A stretch of DNA of 64,000 nucleotides, taken from positions 2,356,001 to 2,420,000 of the forward strand of contig NZ_JACIBU010000001.1 of NCBI RefSeq assembly GCF_014195485.1, read 5' to 3'. Within the stretch, counting starts at the first letter, position 1, and each line of letters opens with the position of its first letter. Below, in pieces: positions 1 through 11,739 of the stretch. The position numbers and the translations under genes are program-made. The notes beneath the pieces are model-generated. The model was not told the DNA's origin. It ran no database searches and was given only the letters and a program-made list of their open reading frames with translations. The DNA comes from Modestobacter versicolor (GTDB taxonomy: Bacteria > Actinomycetota > Actinomycetes > Mycobacteriales > Geodermatophilaceae).

Positions 1-801
1 GGCGGCGCGCTTGGCCCGGCTGGCCGTGAGCAGCCCGGCGCTGACCGAGCGGACGGCGGACACCGGGATGCGGGAGCCGTGGATGGCGACCGGGTCGTAG
101 GCCGGGAGCCCCAGGGCCAGCGCGGCCACGGTGGTCACCGAGCCGGCCAGCCCGACCAGCGTGGCCGCCTGGTGCACGGGGACGTCGGCCACCACCTGCT
201 CCAGCGCCGCGCGGATGTCGGCCTCGGCGGCCTGCACCTCGTCGGGCGGGGGCGGGTCGCTGCGCAGGTGCCGCTCGGTGAGCCGCACGCAACCGACGTC
301 GACCGACCGCGCGGCGCGCACCCCGCCTGCGTCACCGAGCACGAACTCGGTCGACCCACCGCCGATGTCGACGACCAGGAACGGCGGGCGGGGCGGCTCG
401 GCGCCGTGCACCCGGGCCGCGGCGGCCAGCGAGGCGGTCGCCCCCAGGTAGGAGAGCTCGGCCTCCTCCACCCCCGGGACGACGTCGGGCAGCTGGCCCA
501 GCGTCGCGGTCACCATCGCCTCGAAGTCCGCCCGGTTGGCGGCGTCCCGGCTGGCGCTGGTGGCGACCATCCGGACCCGCTCCGCGCCGAGCTCGCGCGC
601 CTGGGCGGCGTACTCGGCGAGCACCACCCGGGTGCGCTCGATCGCCTCGGGCGCGAGCCGCCCGGTCGCGTCGACCCCCTGGCCGAGCCGGACGACCTCC
701 ATCCGGCGCAGCAGGTCGGTGTGCGCACCCTCCGGCGGCACGTCGGCGACCAGCAGCCGGATCGAGTTGGTGCCGCAGTCGATGGCAGCAACTCGCGTCA
801 T
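1..801 (-). CDS. Ppx/GppA family phosphatase (C-terminus outside window)
   Basis: Exopolyphosphatase or guanosine-pentaphosphatase of the actin-like ASKHA fold, acting on polyphosphate or pppGpp in the cytoplasm. The protein starts with ATG at 801 and reads MTRVAAIDCGTNSIRLL, the family's first phosphate-binding loop; the second loop DIGGGSTEF follows near residue 135. The last coding bases lie beyond base 1, so about 267 codons are visible of a family length near 310. The start lies inside the end of the DUF501 gene (4-nt ATGA overlap), so the two are probably translated together. Sequence alone does not tell Ppx from GppA; actinobacteria often carry two paralogues. Confidence 0.93.
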   Translation of the reverse strand, partial: MTRVAAIDCGTNSIRLLVADVPPEGAHTDLLRRMEVVRLGQGVDATGRLAPEAIERTRVVLAEYAAQARELGAERVRMVATSASRDAANRADFEAMVTATLGQLPDVVPGVEEAELSYLGATASLAAAARVHGAEPPRPPFLVVDIGGGSTEFVLGDAGGVRAARSVDVGCVRLTERHLRSDPPPPDEVQAAEADIRAALEQVVADVPVHQAATLVGLAGSVTTVAALALGLPAYDPVAIHGSRIPVSAVRSVSAGLLTASRAKRAA

Positions 802-1346
802 CTCACGTCCTCGGGGTCCTGGGCGGACGGCTGGGCGCAGGGGCCGGCGGCCCACCACTCCCCCATCTCGGCGACCGCCCGGTCGCCGATGGGGTTCACG
901 CCCGGGCCGGCGGCCAGCGCGTGGCCGGCGAGCGCGTGCAGGCACTTGACCCGGTCGGGCATGCCGCCGGCGCTGGCCCGGGTGGGCAGCACGTCGCGCG
1001 CGTCCCGGGTGGCCAGGAACGACTCGTGCGCCGCGCGGTAGGCGGCGGCGAGCTCCGGGTCGGTGCCGAGCTCCTCCTGCCACTCCCGCATCCGCCCGGC
1101 CGACTCCAGCCGGCTGGCGGCGGCGGTGGCCCGCGGGCAGGTCAGGTAGTACAGCGTGGGGAACGGGGTGCCGTCCTCGAGCCGGGGCGAGGTCTCGACG
1201 ACGTCGGGCTGACCGCACGGGCAGCGGTGCGCGACGCCGACCAGGGCACGCGGCGGGCGCCCGAGCTGGCGGCCGATGACGGCGCGCTCGGCCTCGGTGA
1301 CCGGCGGCGAGGGCGGGGCGACGGCCGCGGGGTCGGGACTGGGCAC
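798..1346 (-). CDS. DUF501 domain protein
   Basis: Conserved actinobacterial protein of unknown function, about 182 residues. It has the family's cysteine-rich stretch (HRCPCGQPDVVETSP) followed by LYYLTCPRA and a helical C-terminal half. I chose GTG at 1346 because it is the first start after the ftsB stop at 1369 and gives the usual N-terminus, VTEAERAVIGRQLGR, about 13 residues in. It sits between ftsB and ppx, its normal place in actinobacteria. The cysteines suggest metal binding, but no function is established. Confidence 0.88.
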   Translation of the reverse strand: MPSPDPAAVAPPSPPVTEAERAVIGRQLGRPPRALVGVAHRCPCGQPDVVETSPRLEDGTPFPTLYYLTCPRATAAASRLESAGRMREWQEELGTDPELAAAYRAAHESFLATRDARDVLPTRASAGGMPDRVKCLHALAGHALAAGPGVNPIGDRAVAEMGEWWAAGPCAQPSAQDPEDVR

Positions 1347-1368
1347 CCGATGAGTGTCCGTCAGCCGG

Positions 1369-1917
1369 CTAGCCGGCCGGCGCAGGGGGGTCGCCGTCGG
1401 CCGCGGCGACGGAACCGAGCAGCGCCTCGTACCAGGGCACGTCGGTCTGCTCGTCGGCGCTCTCGGCCGGTGCGTCGGCGGTGTCCCCCGGGCCCCCTGC
1501 GTCACCGACGATGATCAGCCGGTCGCCGGGCAGCACCATCGTCAGCCGTTCCCGGGCCTCCTGGGAGATGTAGGCCGGGTCGGACTGCCGGTCCAGCTGG
1601 GACTGCAGCTCGGCCGCCCGCTGGGTCAGCGCGTCGCGCTCGGCGGCCAGCTCGGCCAGCTCCTGCCGGCCGGCCACGTACTGGCGCAGCGGCCCGGCCA
1701 GGGTCAGCGCGAGCAGCAGCACGAGGGCGCCGAGCATCACCGCCCGGCCGGTGAACCGCGGTCCGCGCCGCGGGGTGGTGCTGCGCGCCGGACGGCGGGT
1801 GGTGCGCCGCCCGGGCCGGCTGTCGGCCTGGGCGCGCGCACCGGCCCGCACCGGCCGCGACGGGGTCCGGCGGCGGCTGCCACCGGACCTGCCGCGGCGC
1901 GGGCGGGCCTGGCTCAT
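1369..1917 (-). CDS. ftsB: FtsB/DivIC-type septum formation initiator
   Basis: Small bitopic division protein of about 182 residues, expected to act with FtsQ and FtsL at the divisome. A long Arg/Pro-rich cytoplasmic N-terminus (residues 1-57) precedes one membrane helix (about 59-76), then a coiled coil (about 82-112) and the family motif DPAYISQEARERL. The C-terminal tail is acidic and low in complexity. ATG at 1917 lies 7 nt after the eno stop, so it is co-transcribed with eno. The basic N-terminal extension is normal in actinobacterial FtsB and may contact DNA or other division proteins (inference). Confidence 0.9.
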   Translation of the reverse strand: MSQARPRRGRSGGSRRRTPSRPVRAGARAQADSRPGRRTTRRPARSTTPRRGPRFTGRAVMLGALVLLLALTLAGPLRQYVAGRQELAELAAERDALTQRAAELQSQLDRQSDPAYISQEARERLTMVLPGDRLIIVGDAGGPGDTADAPAESADEQTDVPWYEALLGSVAAADGDPPAPAG

Positions 1918-1924
1918 GCTCCGG

Positions 1925-4282
<2,358 letters not shown>

Positions 4283-5209
4283 TCAGTCGGCCCTGGCGAG
4301 CGCTGCGGCGTCCAGCTCGCCGGCGTAGCGGCGCACCGCCTCGCGCAGCGCGTCCTCGACGTCCCAGCCCCGCTCCGCGGCCGCGACGACGACCCCGAGC
4401 AGCCGCTCCCCCAGCGCCTCGGGGCTGTCCTCGGGCAGCTCGGCCGGCGGCGGGGTCGGCAGCCCGGCGCGGGCGGCCCGGCGGGCCAGCGCGGCACCCC
4501 ACGAGGTGGCCGGCTGCGAGCGGGACACCCCCTCGGTCGGCGACCGGCGCTGCTTCTCGGTCTTCTTGATCTCGTCCCAGCCGGCCTCGACCTGCGCCAC
4601 GTCCCGCGGGCCGGCGTCGGCGAAGACGTGCGGGTGCCGGCGGACCAGCTTGTCGACCAGGTCACCGGCGACGTCGTCGACGTCGAACCGCCGCGCGGGG
4701 TCGGCCTCGGCGGCCACCCGGGCGTGGAAGGCGACCTGCAGCAGCACGTCGCCGAGCTCCTCGCGCATCGCCACCGGGTCGTCGTCGACGATGGCGTCGT
4801 AGGCCTCGTGCGCCTCCTCCAGCAGGTAGCCGCGCAGCGAGGCGTGGGTCTGCTCGGCGTCCCAGGGGCACCCACCGGGCGAGCGCAGCCGGTCCATCAC
4901 CGCCACCACGTCCAGCAGCCGGACGCCGGGCGGCTCCGGTGCGCCGTCGACCCGGGGCACCGTCCAGCCGGCCGCCTCGTCGGCGGTGGCCAGCAGGACG
5001 GCGTCGGTGGTGCCGGCCGCGGCACCGGCGGCCGCCTCGGGGTCGGCGACGCCGGTGACCGCGAGCCCCTCGGCGCGCAGCGCAGCAGCGGTCGCGGCGG
5101 CCCCGGGGAGGGCGAGGACGAGCGGGGAGGTGGTGACCGCCCGCCAGCCCACCGGGGCGAGCAGGCCGGGCAGGCGGGGGCTGACGGTGACGAGGAGCGC
5201 GACGGGCAC
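4283..5209 (-). CDS. mazG: MazG-type nucleoside triphosphate pyrophosphohydrolase
   Basis: All-alpha NTP pyrophosphohydrolase that cleans up (d)NTPs or damaged nucleotides. The MazG domain starts near residue 100 with MDRLRSPGGCPWDAEQTH. It has the metal-binding EExHE-type motif in LLEEAHEAYDAI, then EELGDVLLQVAFHARVA, and ends with the family motif WDEIKKTEK. The first 100 residues are a degenerate, low-similarity region common in actinobacterial MazG. GTG at 5209 (VPVALLVTVSP) lies 4 nt after the stop of the SurA-like gene and gives a 308-residue protein. It belongs to the minus-strand run mfd, surA-like, mazG. Confidence 0.9.
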   Translation of the reverse strand: MPVALLVTVSPRLPGLLAPVGWRAVTTSPLVLALPGAAATAAALRAEGLAVTGVADPEAAAGAAAGTTDAVLLATADEAAGWTVPRVDGAPEPPGVRLLDVVAVMDRLRSPGGCPWDAEQTHASLRGYLLEEAHEAYDAIVDDDPVAMREELGDVLLQVAFHARVAAEADPARRFDVDDVAGDLVDKLVRRHPHVFADAGPRDVAQVEAGWDEIKKTEKQRRSPTEGVSRSQPATSWGAALARRAARAGLPTPPPAELPEDSPEALGERLLGVVVAAAERGWDVEDALREAVRRYAGELDAAALARAD

Positions 5210-5213
5210 CCGG

Positions 5214-6221
5214 TCAGTCTCCGGCAGCGCCCGCACCGGCGTCAGCGGCACCCGCCCCGCCGGCGTCCTCGAGCAGCTGCACGACCCCGCCCTCGCCGGC
5301 CACCACCCGGTCCTCGTCCAGCACGCCGTAGCGCGGGTTGACGTCCAGGTCGAGGTCGTCGCGGACCGCGGTGACCCGGGCGGCCCCGGCCTCCTCCGCC
5401 TCACCGGCGGCCTGCTCGGCGAGCTGGTCGCGGACGTCGGCGAAGGCCGGCACCGTGACCGCGCGGACGAAGCCGACCACCACGCCGCCGGCCTCGGGCA
5501 CCGCCCGGGTGAAGCCCTGCCCGGCCGCCGTGCCGGCGACCTGCTCGGCCAGCACCTCGGGCACGTCCGCGCCGGCGAACGGCTCGACGGCGGGCAGCGT
5601 GTTGCCGCCGGCGAACTGGGTGGCCAGCGCCGGGTAGGTGCCCGGGTCGGCGGTCAGCTGGGCGAGCACGCCGTCGGCGGTCGGCTGGTCGGGCACGGTG
5701 ATGATGCCGAGCTCGGTCTGGGTCAGCTCATCGGCCGACTCGTCGTAGCGCGCCCGCAGCGCGGCGTCGGAGAGGTCGGCCTCGCCCTCGGCGACGGCGA
5801 CCCGCTGGCGGACCAGCTGCTGGCGGACGTTCTCGAACACGTCGTCGCGGTTGGCCCCCTGCTGCTGGGCGACCTGGGCGTAGACGGCGTCCGGGTCGTT
5901 GTCGCCCAGGAGCTCGGCCAGCCGGTCGCGGACCTCGGCGTCGGTGACCTCGACGTCGTAGCGGCGGGCCACGGCGGCGTAGACCTCCTCGCCCACCTGG
6001 AGGCTCAGCACCTGCCGGGTGAAGCCGGTGCGGTCGGCCTCGGCGTAGGCGGCGATGTCCGGGTCGGCGAGGCGTTCGGCCACCGCGTCGTCCAGCTCGG
6101 CGACGGTGACCTGCTCGTCACCGACGTAGGCGGCGACGTTGGGCGAGGTCCGGCAGCCGGCCAGCCCACCCAGGCCAGCGGCACCCACGAGCAGGACGGC
6201 GAGGAGTCTGCGGCGCTGCAC
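5214..6221 (-). CDS. SurA-like peptidyl-prolyl isomerase lipoprotein
   Basis: Exported lipoprotein with a SurA_N-type helical domain, probably a chaperone for secreted proteins. From GTG 6221 the N-terminus is VQRRRLLAVLL followed by a short hydrophobic stretch and the lipobox LAGC, so Cys is expected near residue 22. The mature part has the SurA_N feature of a short strand (NVAAYVGDEQVTVAEL) then helices, and a parvulin-like segment (ELGIITVPDQPTADGVLAQL) that is weakly conserved. An in-frame ATG at 6260 would add 13 residues before the signal peptide. The gene lies 54 nt downstream of mfd. Confidence 0.82.
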   Translation of the reverse strand: MQRRRLLAVLLVGAAGLGGLAGCRTSPNVAAYVGDEQVTVAELDDAVAERLADPDIAAYAEADRTGFTRQVLSLQVGEEVYAAVARRYDVEVTDAEVRDRLAELLGDNDPDAVYAQVAQQQGANRDDVFENVRQQLVRQRVAVAEGEADLSDAALRARYDESADELTQTELGIITVPDQPTADGVLAQLTADPGTYPALATQFAGGNTLPAVEPFAGADVPEVLAEQVAGTAAGQGFTRAVPEAGGVVVGFVRAVTVPAFADVRDQLAEQAAGEAEEAGAARVTAVRDDLDLDVNPRYGVLDEDRVVAGEGGVVQLLEDAGGAGAADAGAGAAGD

Positions 6222-6275
6222 GCGGGCGAGCGTGCCACACGGGTGTGACCCGTGTCGCACACCGCGCTCCGTTCG

Positions 6276-9200
6276 CTAGGCGACGGCGACGGCTTGCTCG
6301 AGGACGGCGGACAGCAGCGCGTGCAGCTTCTCCAGCAGGGCGACGTCGCGCAGCGGCGTGCGCCGGTCCGGGCCCACCGGCACCTTGATCGACACCGTGC
6401 GCACCGCCTCCTTGAAGGTGGCGCCGTCGGCCAGCCGGGCGAGCTTCATCACCTGCGACTCGCGCAGGTCCACCGGGCCCACCCGGATCGACTTGCCCTG
6501 CATCGACACCTCGGTGACGCCCAGCGCCCGCATCGCCGCCCGGAACCGGGCGACCGCGAGCAGGTTGAGCACCGGGGCGGGTGCGGCGCCGTACCGGTCG
6601 GTGAGCTCGTCGAGCACCGCCTGCGCCTGCTCGTCGTCCTGCACGGCGGCGACCTTGCGGTAGGCCTCCATCCGCAGCCGCTCGCCGGTCACGTAGTCGT
6701 GCGGCAGGTGCGCGTCGACCGGCAGGTCGACCCGGACCTCGGCCGGCTCCACCGCCGGGGACTCGCCGGTGGCCTGGGCGCGGTAGTCGCTGACCGCCTC
6801 CCCGACCAGCCGGACGTAGAGGTCGAAGCCGACCCCGGCGATGTGCCCGGACTGCTCGCCACCGAGCAGGTTGCCCGAGCCGCGGATCTCCAGGTCCTTC
6901 ATCGCCACGGCCATGCCGGCCCCGAGGTCGGTGTTGTGCGCGATGGTGGTCAGCCGGTCGACCGAGGTCTCGGTCAGCGGACGGGACGGGTCGTAGGTGA
7001 AGTAGGCGTACGCCCGCTCCCGGCCCCGGCCGACCCGGCCGCGGATCTGGTGCAGCTGGGAGAGGCCGAAGGTGTCGGCCCGGTCGACGATCAGGGTGTT
7101 GGCGTTGGGGATGTCCAGCCCGGACTCGACGATCGTGGTGGCGACCAGGACGTCGTACTCCTTCTCCCAGAAGCCGACCATGATCTCCTCGAGCTGGTGC
7201 TCCTTCATCTGGCCGTGGCCGACCGCCACCCGGGCCTCGGGCACCAGGGCCCGGATCTTGGCCGCCGCCTTGTCGATCGACTGCACCCGGTTGTGGATGA
7301 CGAAGACCTGGCCGTCGCGGAGCAGTTCGCGGCGGATCGCCGCGGCCATCTGCTTGTCGTCCCAGGCCCCGACGTAGGTCAGCACCGGGTGCCGCTCCTC
7401 GGGCGGGGTGAGGATCGTCGACATCTCGCGGATGCCGGTGAGGCTCATCTCCAGGGTGCGCGGGATCGGGGTGGCCGACATCGACAGCACGTCGACCGCC
7501 GTCCGGACGCTCTTCAGGTACTCCTTGTGCTCGACCCCGAAGCGCTGCTCCTCGTCGACGATGACCAGGCCGAGGTCCTTGAACCGGGTGGTCGGCTGGA
7601 GCAGCCGGTGGGTGCCGACCAGGATGTCGATCTCCCCGGCGGCCAGCTGGCGGAGCACCTCGGTGCTCTCGGACGCGGACTGGAAGCGGGAGAGCACCTT
7701 CACGGTGACCGGGAACTGCGCCATCCGCTCGGCGAAGGTCTTGTAGTGCTGGTTGGCCAGCAGCGTCGTCGGCACCAGGACGGCGACCTGCTTGCCGTCC
7801 TGCACCGCCTTGAACGCGGCGCGCACCGCGATCTCGGTCTTCCCGTAGCCGACGTCGCCGCAGATGATCCGGTCCATCGGCACCGGCTGGGCCATGTCGG
7901 CCTTGACCTCGTCGATCGCGGCCAGCTGGTCGGGGGTCTCCTGGAACGGGAAGGCGTCCTCGAGCTCGCGCTGCCAGACGGTGTCCGGGCCGAAGGCGTG
8001 GCCCTTGGTCGCCATCCGGGCCGAGTACAGCCGGATGAGCTCCGCGGCGATCTGCTTGACCGCCTTGCGCGCCTGGCTCTTGGTCTTCTGCCAGTCGGCG
8101 CCGCCGAGCTTGGACAGCGCCGGGGCCTCGCCGCCGACGTAGCGGGTCAGCTGGTCGAGGGAGTCGGTCGGCACGAAGAGCCGGTCCGGCGGCTGGTTCC
8201 GCTTGCCGGGGGCGTACTCGACGATCAGGTAGTCGCGCTGGCCGCCGTGCACGGTGCGGCTGACCATCTCCACGTAGCGGCCGATCCCGTGCTGCTCGTG
8301 CACCACCAGGTCACCGGGCTGCAGCTGCACCAGGTCGACGGCGTTGCGCCGCCGGGCCGGCATCTTGGTGGCGTCCTTCATCGAGGTGCCGCGCTGGCCG
8401 GTGAGGTCGCCTTCGGTGACCAGCGCCAGGCCGACCGACGGGAAGGCGAAGCCGGACTCCAGGTTGCCCTGGGTGATCAGGGTCGGGCCGGGCTCCGGGG
8501 CGGCCTCGATGCCGGGCACCAGCCGGGCGCCGAGGTCGGCCTCGGTGAGCTGGTCGGCGGCGCGCTGGGCGGGCCCGGGACCGGCGAAGGTGAGCACCAC
8601 CCGCCAGCCGTCGCGGCCCCAGCTGCGCAGCTGCTCGAAGGCCCGCTCCTGGTCGCCGTGGAACCGCTCGACGCCGGTGGCGTCCAGGGTCACGTGCGCC
8701 TCGTCGTCGTCCGGGCTGAGGGTGAACACGCCCGTCGTCCACCACGGCAGCCCGCGGCGGCGGGCGGCGGACTCGACGTCGGCGAGGTCCTGGAAGGACG
8801 ACGCCCCCAGGTCGATCGGCGCCTGCCCGGCCTCGGCGGCGGTCTGCCAGGACGCGGCGAGGAACTCCTCGGCGGTGCGCACCAGGTCCGCCGCGCGGCT
8901 GCGCACCCGCTCGGGGTCGCACACCAGCACGTGCGTGCCGGCCGCGACCAGGTCGGTGAGCAGCTGCATCTGCTCGCCACCGATGAGCGCCGGGATGAGC
9001 GACTCCATGCCCTCGACGGCGATGCCCTCGGCCAGCTTGCCGGCGACCTCGGCCAGCTCCGGGTGGTCGACCGCCAGCTGGGTGGCGCGGGCGCGCACCT
9101 CGTCGGTGAGCAGCAGCTCGCGGCACGGCGGGGCCCACAGCCGCTCGGGGCGCTCGTCGAGGGAGCGCTGGTCGGCGGCGGAGAAGTAGCGCAGCTCGTC

Positions 9201-9818
9201 GACCTCGTCGCCCCAGAACTCCACCCGCACCGGGTGCGGCTCGGTGGGCGGGAAGACGTCGAGCAGGCCACCGCGGACGGCGAACTCGCCGCGCTTCTCG
9301 ACCAGCTCCACCCGGCTGTAGGCGGCGTCGGACAGCGCCTGGGCGACGACGTCGAGGTCGGCGGAGGCGCCCGGCCGCAGCTCCACCGGCACCAGGTCGC
9401 CGAGCCCGGGGGCGAGCGGCTGCAGCACGCTGCGCACCGGCGCGACGAGCACGTCGATGGTGCCGTTCTCGCCGGGGTGGGTCAGGTCGCGGAGCACGGC
9501 CAGCCGGCGACCGACGGTGTCCGCGCGCGGGCTGAGCCGCTCGTGCGGCAGCGTCTCCCAGGCCGGGAAGACCTCGACCCGGTGGTCGGGGACGAAGCAG
9601 CGCAGCAGGGTGGCCAGCGCGTCGGCGTCCCGCTCACCCGCCGTCACCACCAGCACCGGCACGCCGGCGCCCGGCGCGCGGGCGGCCAGCGCCGCGGCGA
9701 CCAGCGGCTGGACCGGCGGCGCCGCGGTGACCGCCAGCTCGGCGGAGCCGGCCTGCGCGACCACCTGCGCCAGGCCGGGGTCGGTCAGGACGACGTCCAG
9801 CACGCCGCGCAAGCTCAC
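6276..9818 (-). CDS. mfd: Transcription-repair coupling factor
   Basis: ATP-dependent translocase that removes stalled RNA polymerase from lesions and recruits UvrA. At about 1180 residues it is full length. Domain order: UvrB-like N-terminal module; CarD-like RNA-polymerase-interacting domain (GDLVVHEQHGIGRYVEM); superfamily 2 helicase with Walker A GDVGYGKTE, DEEQRFG box and SATPIPRTLEM; and a C-terminal TRCF domain. GTG at 9818 was preferred over the GTG at 9827 and the longer 9851 start because GGGAG lies 8 nt upstream and the protein then begins VSLRGVLDVVLTDPGL, as in relatives. Confidence 0.97.
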   Translation of the reverse strand: MSLRGVLDVVLTDPGLAQVVAQAGSAELAVTAAPPVQPLVAAALAARAPGAGVPVLVVTAGERDADALATLLRCFVPDHRVEVFPAWETLPHERLSPRADTVGRRLAVLRDLTHPGENGTIDVLVAPVRSVLQPLAPGLGDLVPVELRPGASADLDVVAQALSDAAYSRVELVEKRGEFAVRGGLLDVFPPTEPHPVRVEFWGDEVDELRYFSAADQRSLDERPERLWAPPCRELLLTDEVRARATQLAVDHPELAEVAGKLAEGIAVEGMESLIPALIGGEQMQLLTDLVAAGTHVLVCDPERVRSRAADLVRTAEEFLAASWQTAAEAGQAPIDLGASSFQDLADVESAARRRGLPWWTTGVFTLSPDDDEAHVTLDATGVERFHGDQERAFEQLRSWGRDGWRVVLTFAGPGPAQRAADQLTEADLGARLVPGIEAAPEPGPTLITQGNLESGFAFPSVGLALVTEGDLTGQRGTSMKDATKMPARRRNAVDLVQLQPGDLVVHEQHGIGRYVEMVSRTVHGGQRDYLIVEYAPGKRNQPPDRLFVPTDSLDQLTRYVGGEAPALSKLGGADWQKTKSQARKAVKQIAAELIRLYSARMATKGHAFGPDTVWQRELEDAFPFQETPDQLAAIDEVKADMAQPVPMDRIICGDVGYGKTEIAVRAAFKAVQDGKQVAVLVPTTLLANQHYKTFAERMAQFPVTVKVLSRFQSASESTEVLRQLAAGEIDILVGTHRLLQPTTRFKDLGLVIVDEEQRFGVEHKEYLKSVRTAVDVLSMSATPIPRTLEMSLTGIREMSTILTPPEERHPVLTYVGAWDDKQMAAAIRRELLRDGQVFVIHNRVQSIDKAAAKIRALVPEARVAVGHGQMKEHQLEEIMVGFWEKEYDVLVATTIVESGLDIPNANTLIVDRADTFGLSQLHQIRGRVGRGRERAYAYFTYDPSRPLTETSVDRLTTIAHNTDLGAGMAVAMKDLEIRGSGNLLGGEQSGHIAGVGFDLYVRLVGEAVSDYRAQATGESPAVEPAEVRVDLPVDAHLPHDYVTGERLRMEAYRKVAAVQDDEQAQAVLDELTDRYGAAPAPVLNLLAVARFRAAMRALGVTEVSMQGKSIRVGPVDLRESQVMKLARLADGATFKEAVRTVSIKVPVGPDRRTPLRDVALLEKLHALLSAVLEQAVAVA

Positions 9819-10009
9819 GGAGGCCACTCCCAGATCTGGGGGCCGCAACACGACGCGCCGGGTGCGCGCGGGGGCCCGTTTCCCAGGTTAGCCCGCGGAT
9901 CCGACGGTCGCGCCCGAGGTCGGCCGGGCCCGGGGGCCCCTGCTCCCGACCCCGGCACGCGCTCCGCGGCCCACCGGCAGGGTGCCGGTGGGCCGCGGAG
10001 CGGGAGGGG
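9819..10009. other. Gap between mfd and the sugar transferase gene
   Basis: The gap of about 190 nt holds the 20-bp hairpin at 9960-10002 and, next to mfd, the mfd leader. Apart from a CCCAGATCTGGG palindrome at about 9830-9841, just upstream of the mfd start, no other structure was seen. Confidence 0.5.
9960..10002 (-). terminator. Terminator of the sugar transferase gene
   Basis: A perfect 20-bp stem (9960-9979 with 9983-10002) closes on a GGG loop, 7 nt after the stop of the minus-strand sugar transferase gene. There is no U-run, which is usual in high-GC actinobacteria. It could also block read-through on the other strand. Confidence 0.85.
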
Positions 10010-11632
10010 TCAGTACGCGCCGGAGGCGGTGACCACGGCGCGCGCGGTCTTCCAGAGGATCTGCACGTCGAGGGCGAGCGACCAGTTCTCCACGTAGCGG
10101 AGGTCCAGCCGGACGGCCTCCTCCCACGGCAGGTCGCTGCGACCGGAGATCTGCCACAGGCCGGTCAGGCCGGGCTTCACCAGCAGCCGGCGGCTGACCG
10201 AGGTGTCGTAGCGGGCGACCTCCTGCGGCAGCGGGGGCCGCGGGCCGACCAGCGACATGCTGCCGGTGAGCACGTTGACCAGCTGCGGCAGCTCGTCCAG
10301 CGAGAGCCGGCGCAGCCACCGGCCGACCGGGGTGACCCGGGGGTCGTGCCGGATCTTGAAGAGCAGGCCGTCGGCGTCGTTCCCGTCGGAGAGGCCGGCG
10401 ACCTGCTGGTCGGCGCCGGGCACCATGCTGCGGAACTTGAGCATGGTGAACTCCCGACCGTTCAGGCCGACCCGCTGCTGGCGGTAGAAGACCGGGCCCG
10501 GGCTGGACACCCGCACCGCCAGCGCCAGGGCGCCGAAGACCGGGGCGAGGAAGACCAGGGCCGCGAGGGCGACCGAGCGGTCGATGGCGCCCTTGACCAC
10601 CCGGCGCCAGCCCTCGAAGCGGGGCTGCTCGACGGAGAGCAGCGGCAGCCCGTCGAAGGGGCGGATGTGCAGCCGCGGGCCGGCGACCTCGACGAGGCCG
10701 GGGGCGACGAGGAGCTCCATGCCGGTGCCCTCCAGCTGCCAGGACAGCGAGCGCAGGTACTTGGAGGCGGTCTCGCTGGCCGAGGTGACGGCGATGGTGT
10801 CGGCGTTCATCCGCCGCGCGGTCTCCAGCACGTCGTCCAGGCCGGCGACCGGCAGGTCGACCGCCCGGGCGACCCGGGCCCGGTCGTCGGGGGTGACGCA
10901 GGCGGCCACCACCTCCAGGCCGGCGTGGGAGGTGCGGCGGAGCCGGTCGACGAGCTCGAGCACGGCGCCGCCGCGGCCGACGACCACCACGCGCTTGACG
11001 CAGCGACCCTGCACCCGCTGGCGGTGCAGCGACCGCCGGGCGGCGTAGCGCCCGACGAGGGTGACCAGGGCGAGCGAGGGCACCGCGACGACGACGAGCG
11101 CGCGGCTGAGGTCCAGGTCGGCGGCGTAGCTGACGAACCCGAGCCCGGCGAGCAGGAGCAGCCCGGCGCGGGAGACGCGGTGGAACTCGTCGCTCCCGAT
11201 GCCGAAGGACCGCTCCTCGTAGGCGCCGGTGATGGCGAGCAGCGCCGGCCAGGCGAGGACGACGGACGCGCTGGCCCAGAACAGGCCGCTGGCCACGGGG
11301 ACCGGGCCGTCGAGCGCGAGGAGCACGATGGTCGCCGCCGCAGCGGCCAGCAGCGTCTCGGTGACCACCAGCCGGACCCGGTGCCGGGTGGCCCAGCGGT
11401 CGGGCCGGTGGACCGGAGGGGCGGTGACGGAGAGGTGCCGCGGTGCCGACCTGGAGCCGGCGGGAGCCGGAGTTGCGTGGTCGACAGCACGGACCTGCTC
11501 AGCGCGTTCGAGAAGCAACGTTCCCCCCAGGACGAGACGGTGACTGCACGTGATCGCATCAACACGGACGAGCGGCCCAGCTGGCGATTTGCACCAGGTC
11601 GGGCTCGTTTCGTGGCGACGCTGAGTAACCAT
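10010..11632 (-). CDS. Exopolysaccharide polyprenyl glycosylphosphotransferase (WcaJ/RfbP-like)
   Basis: Initiating sugar-1-phosphate transferase that loads a sugar phosphate onto undecaprenyl phosphate for surface polysaccharide synthesis. About 540 residues: a polar N-terminus, four membrane helices (about 85-205), a Rossmann-like CoA-binding-type domain (RVVVVGRGGAVLELVDRL), one more membrane segment, and the Bac_transf catalytic domain with YRQQRVGLNGREFTMLKFRSM split around the membrane, SLDELPQLVNV and LTGSMSLVGPRP. The start is unsure: ATG 11632 and GTG 11635 are both possible, but the first 70 residues have less biased codon use than the rest, so translation may begin later. No other polysaccharide genes are nearby. 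Confidence 0.9.
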   Translation of the reverse strand: MVTQRRHETSPTWCKSPAGPLVRVDAITCSHRLVLGGTLLLERAEQVRAVDHATPAPAGSRSAPRHLSVTAPPVHRPDRWATRHRVRLVVTETLLAAAAATIVLLALDGPVPVASGLFWASASVVLAWPALLAITGAYEERSFGIGSDEFHRVSRAGLLLLAGLGFVSYAADLDLSRALVVVAVPSLALVTLVGRYAARRSLHRQRVQGRCVKRVVVVGRGGAVLELVDRLRRTSHAGLEVVAACVTPDDRARVARAVDLPVAGLDDVLETARRMNADTIAVTSASETASKYLRSLSWQLEGTGMELLVAPGLVEVAGPRLHIRPFDGLPLLSVEQPRFEGWRRVVKGAIDRSVALAALVFLAPVFGALALAVRVSSPGPVFYRQQRVGLNGREFTMLKFRSMVPGADQQVAGLSDGNDADGLLFKIRHDPRVTPVGRWLRRLSLDELPQLVNVLTGSMSLVGPRPPLPQEVARYDTSVSRRLLVKPGLTGLWQISGRSDLPWEEAVRLDLRYVENWSLALDVQILWKTARAVVTASGAY

Positions 11633-11739
11633 CACAGATAGTCACTGCGGGGGCAATCACTTCCGGCCGCGTTCACCCGATGGGGCACCCCGGGCGCCTG
11701 CGGCCACCCGTCCGTGCGACGCCCGCGGACGGCGGGTGC

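Noticed and set aside
9830..9841. CCCAGATCTGGG palindrome upstream of mfd as an operator
   Set aside because: Perfect but only 12 nt and just at the ribosome-binding site; no second copy or regulator was seen.
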